In this document: piece by piece, positions 62,230-64,000 of the stretch
Layout of the letters: each line of letters opens with the position of its first letter
Position numbering within the stretch: the first letter of the stretch is position 1
From: Fredericiella sp963839515
GTDB lineage: Bacteria; Chloroflexota; Anaerolineae; Caldilineales; Caldilineaceae
Direction of reading: 5' to 3'
Length of the DNA: 64,000 nt
Assembly: GCA_963839515.1 (NCBI GenBank)
Contig: CAWIVN010000020.1
Span: 62,001-126,000, forward strand
Translations under genes and position numbers: made by a program
The notes under the pieces: generated by a model
Databases searched by the model: none
The model's input: the letters and a program-made list of their open reading frames with translations, nothing else
What the model was told of the DNA's origin: nothing

Positions 62230-63312
62230 ATGCGAATCCTAGCCATTGAAACAAGCTGCGATGAAACCGCGGCAGCAGTGATCGAGGATGGCCGGCATGT
62301 GCTGAGCAATGTTGTGGCGACCCAGATCGAACTGCACCGGCGCTTCGGTGGTGTGTTTCCTGAGGTGGCGAGCCGCCAGCACGTACTGGCGATCGAGCCT
62401 GTAATTGCCCAGGCGCTGGCCGAAGCCGGCGTCAACCACCCATCCGAGCTGGATGCTATTGCCGTGACACACGGACCAGGGCTTGCGGGCAGCCTGCTGG
62501 TCGGGGTGAACGCAGCCAAGGGGCTGGCGTTTGCCGGCGGCTTGCCGCTGCTGGCGATCAATCATCTCGAAGGGCACGTCTATTCCAACTGGCTGGATAC
62601 GGGCGCAGCGGGACCGACGGCACGCGCCGGTGAAGGCTTTCCTATCTTGGTTTTGATCGTCTCCGGCGGCCACACCGAGCTGGTGTTGATGCCGCAGCAC
62701 GGGCGCTACGAGCGGCTGGGCGGCACGCTTGACGACGCCGCCGGCGAGGCCTTCGACAAGGTGGCGCGCCTGCTCGACCTAGGCTTCCCCGGCGGCCCTG
62801 CCGTCGAGCGTATTGCGCAGGGGGAAGGAACGGCGCCCCGTGGCAACCCGGCACGCTATCCGCTGCCGCGCGGCCTGCGTCACGCCGCCGACCACCGCTA
62901 CGACTTTAGCTTCTCCGGTCTCAAGACGGCCGTGCTCCACCTCACACAAGACCTGGCCGCCGAGGGCGTCGATCTGAAAGACCCACAGGTGCGGGCGGAC
63001 CTCGCAGCTTCTTTTCAACAGGCCGTCGTGGACGTACTCGTGGACAAGACCGCCGCCGCGGCCGCGGCCTACGGCGTACAGCAAGTCTGCATCTGTGGCG
63101 GCGTCAGCGCCAATGCCTGCCTGCGCACCACGGCCGCGCAGCGTTTCGCCGCCATGAGCATCCCCTTCTCCATTCCCCCCTTTGCCTTCTGCACCGATAA
63201 CGCCGCTATGATCGGCGCGGCCGCCTACTACCGCTGGCGCGCCGAACCCAGCCTGGGACGCGATCTGCGCGTCGACGTACACGCCACGCTCCCGCTGCCG
63301 GGAACTGAGTAA
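62230..63312 (+). CDS. tsaD: tRNA N6-adenosine threonylcarbamoyltransferase
   Basis: 360 residues of the Kae1/TsaD family. ILAIETSCDETAAAVIEDG binds phosphate; HRRFGGVFPEVASRQHV and NHLEGHVYSNW give the two metal His residues (HxxxH); ILVLIVSGGHTELVLM and FSFSGLKTAVL complete the ATPase fold, with VCICGGVSANACLR and CTDNAAMIG at the end. It transfers the threonylcarbamoyl group to A37 of ANN-decoding tRNAs together with TsaB and TsaE, which are not in the window. An essential housekeeping gene, placed directly after the membrane protein gene. Confidence 0.97.
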   Translation: MRILAIETSCDETAAAVIEDGRHVLSNVVATQIELHRRFGGVFPEVASRQHVLAIEPVIAQALAEAGVNHPSELDAIAVTHGPGLAGSLLVGVNAAKGLAFAGGLPLLAINHLEGHVYSNWLDTGAAGPTARAGEGFPILVLIVSGGHTELVLMPQHGRYERLGGTLDDAAGEAFDKVARLLDLGFPGGPAVERIAQGEGTAPRGNPARYPLPRGLRHAADHRYDFSFSGLKTAVLHLTQDLAAEGVDLKDPQVRADLAASFQQAVVDVLVDKTAAAAAAYGVQQVCICGGVSANACLRTTAAQRFAAMSIPFSIPPFAFCTDNAAMIGAAAYYRWRAEPSLGRDLRVDVHATLPLPGTE

Positions 63313-63358
63313 GCTGGCACGCCCTTTTTCACTGGCAGGCATATTTGTAGGGCACCGC

Positions 63359-64000
63359 TCAACGCTCGTTACGCGCACTCAGAATGCTGGCCAACTGGTC
63401 TGCCTGGTCGGATGCCACCACGGCCAGCACCTCATCCGCCGGCTGCAGCACTGTGTCGCCTTTGGGCAGCAGCAGCCGTCCGCCGCGCAGCACGGCCGTG
63501 AGAACGCACTCCTCCGGCAGCGCTAACTCGGACACCCGTTTACCTGCGGCCGATGCCTGCGGGTGCACTTTCTCCTCGACCAGTGAGTAGGCGCCGCGGC
63601 GCAGCTTCAGTAGTGTCATCATGTCGCCCAGCGACATCTCTTCGAGAATCAGGTGTGCCATCAGGTCGGCCTGGTTGAGCGCCACGTCCACACCCATTTC
63701 GCCATTGTATAGCCAGGCATTGGCCGGGTTGTTGACGCGTGCGATCGTACGCGGGGTTCGAAACTCAAAGCGCGCCAGGCTCGTTGCCACCAGGTTGATC
63801 TCGTCGCTGCCCGTCACTGCCGCCAGCACCTGCGCCTGGCGGATGCCCGCTCGCTCCAGCAGATCCGGGTCGGCCCCGCTGCCCGCGATCACGTGCACAC
63901 CGGGGACCAGCCGCTCCACTTCCGCCACGTGATCGGCGCGCAGCTCGATGACCGTGACCTGGTGCTGGGCCGCTTGCAGCAGCGCGGCGAGGCGCATGCC
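63359..64000 (-). CDS. TrkA-like potassium-channel/transport regulator, 5' end outside window
   Basis: At least 213 residues; the reading frame is still open at the window edge and the expected N-terminal glycine loop lies beyond it. RCK/TrkA-N domain (HQVTVIELRADHVAEVERLVPGVHVIAGSGADPDLLERAGIRQAQVLAAVTGSDEINLVATSLARFEFR) followed by a TrkA-C domain (GAYSLVEEKVHPQASAAGKRVSELALPEECVLTAVLRGGRLLLPKGDTVLQPADEVLAVV). It binds nucleotides and gates a K+ uptake system. Convergent with tsaD. The Met at 63997 is probably internal. Confidence 0.9.
   Translation of the reverse strand, partial: GMRLAALLQAAQHQVTVIELRADHVAEVERLVPGVHVIAGSGADPDLLERAGIRQAQVLAAVTGSDEINLVATSLARFEFRTPRTIARVNNPANAWLYNGEMGVDVALNQADLMAHLILEEMSLGDMMTLLKLRRGAYSLVEEKVHPQASAAGKRVSELALPEECVLTAVLRGGRLLLPKGDTVLQPADEVLAVVASDQADQLASILSARNER

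Overview
The window is GC-rich bacterial chromosome, most likely from an uncultured Chloroflexota (Anaerolineae/Caldilineae-like). The basis is gene content: a PHP-type DnaE with a long C-terminal extension, YfhO-like and PTPS-related membrane proteins, a MutL/GlmL-like protein in a membrane-protein cassette, a GHL6-type glycosidase, and no envelope genes typical of Gram-negatives. The phylum call is inference. I found no rRNA, tRNA or CRISPR array.

Layout. 1-6.5 kb (+): the end of a PfkB kinase, a small methyltransferase, and dnaE carrying a 428-residue LAGLIDADG intein. 6.5-25 kb (-): a long reverse block. It holds a GATase-like membrane-anchored protein and an S49 peptidase; an SPFH protein with a C-terminal helix-turn-helix; a helical protein; a zinc-ribbon membrane protein; a DUF2207 protein; ScpB; an AmaP-like protein; two YfhO-like proteins; SerB; and an FGGY kinase. 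The S49/SPFH/zinc-ribbon/DUF2207 group resembles membrane-stress loci such as Bacillus ydjFGHI. 25-38.5 kb (+ mostly): a cytochrome b5-like protein, a Trm112-like protein, a DUF2087-ADP-ribosylglycohydrolase fusion, a phasin-like protein under a palindrome-flanked promoter, gatC and gatA behind an attenuator-like leader, an aminotransferase, a stand-alone TnpB element, a CPBP protease, argH-argJ and a YitT protein.

38.5-46 kb is accessory: a methyltransferase, a DUF1905/YdeI protein, a lipoprotein, a C39-peptidase pair, a broken DUF1998 helicase, and a serine-recombinase element sitting inside an IS4-type transposase gene. Removing that element exactly restores the transposase frame. 46-54 kb is a carbohydrate island: M24 peptidase homologue, LacI regulator, ABC binding protein, two permeases and a GHL6-like glycosidase. 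54-59 kb is a six-gene cassette of membrane proteins ending in a MutL/ASKHA-like protein, the best candidate here for an undescribed system. 59-64 kb holds a nitroreductase behind an AT-rich palindrome, a cytidine-deaminase-like protein, a PTPS-related membrane protein, tsaD and a partial TrkA-like protein.

Three otherwise well-conserved genes (gatA twice, a sugar permease, the MutL-like gene) are split by single-base indels; sequencing error is the simplest explanation. Several families of palindromic repeats lie between genes, and one of them is translated inside two unrelated proteins.
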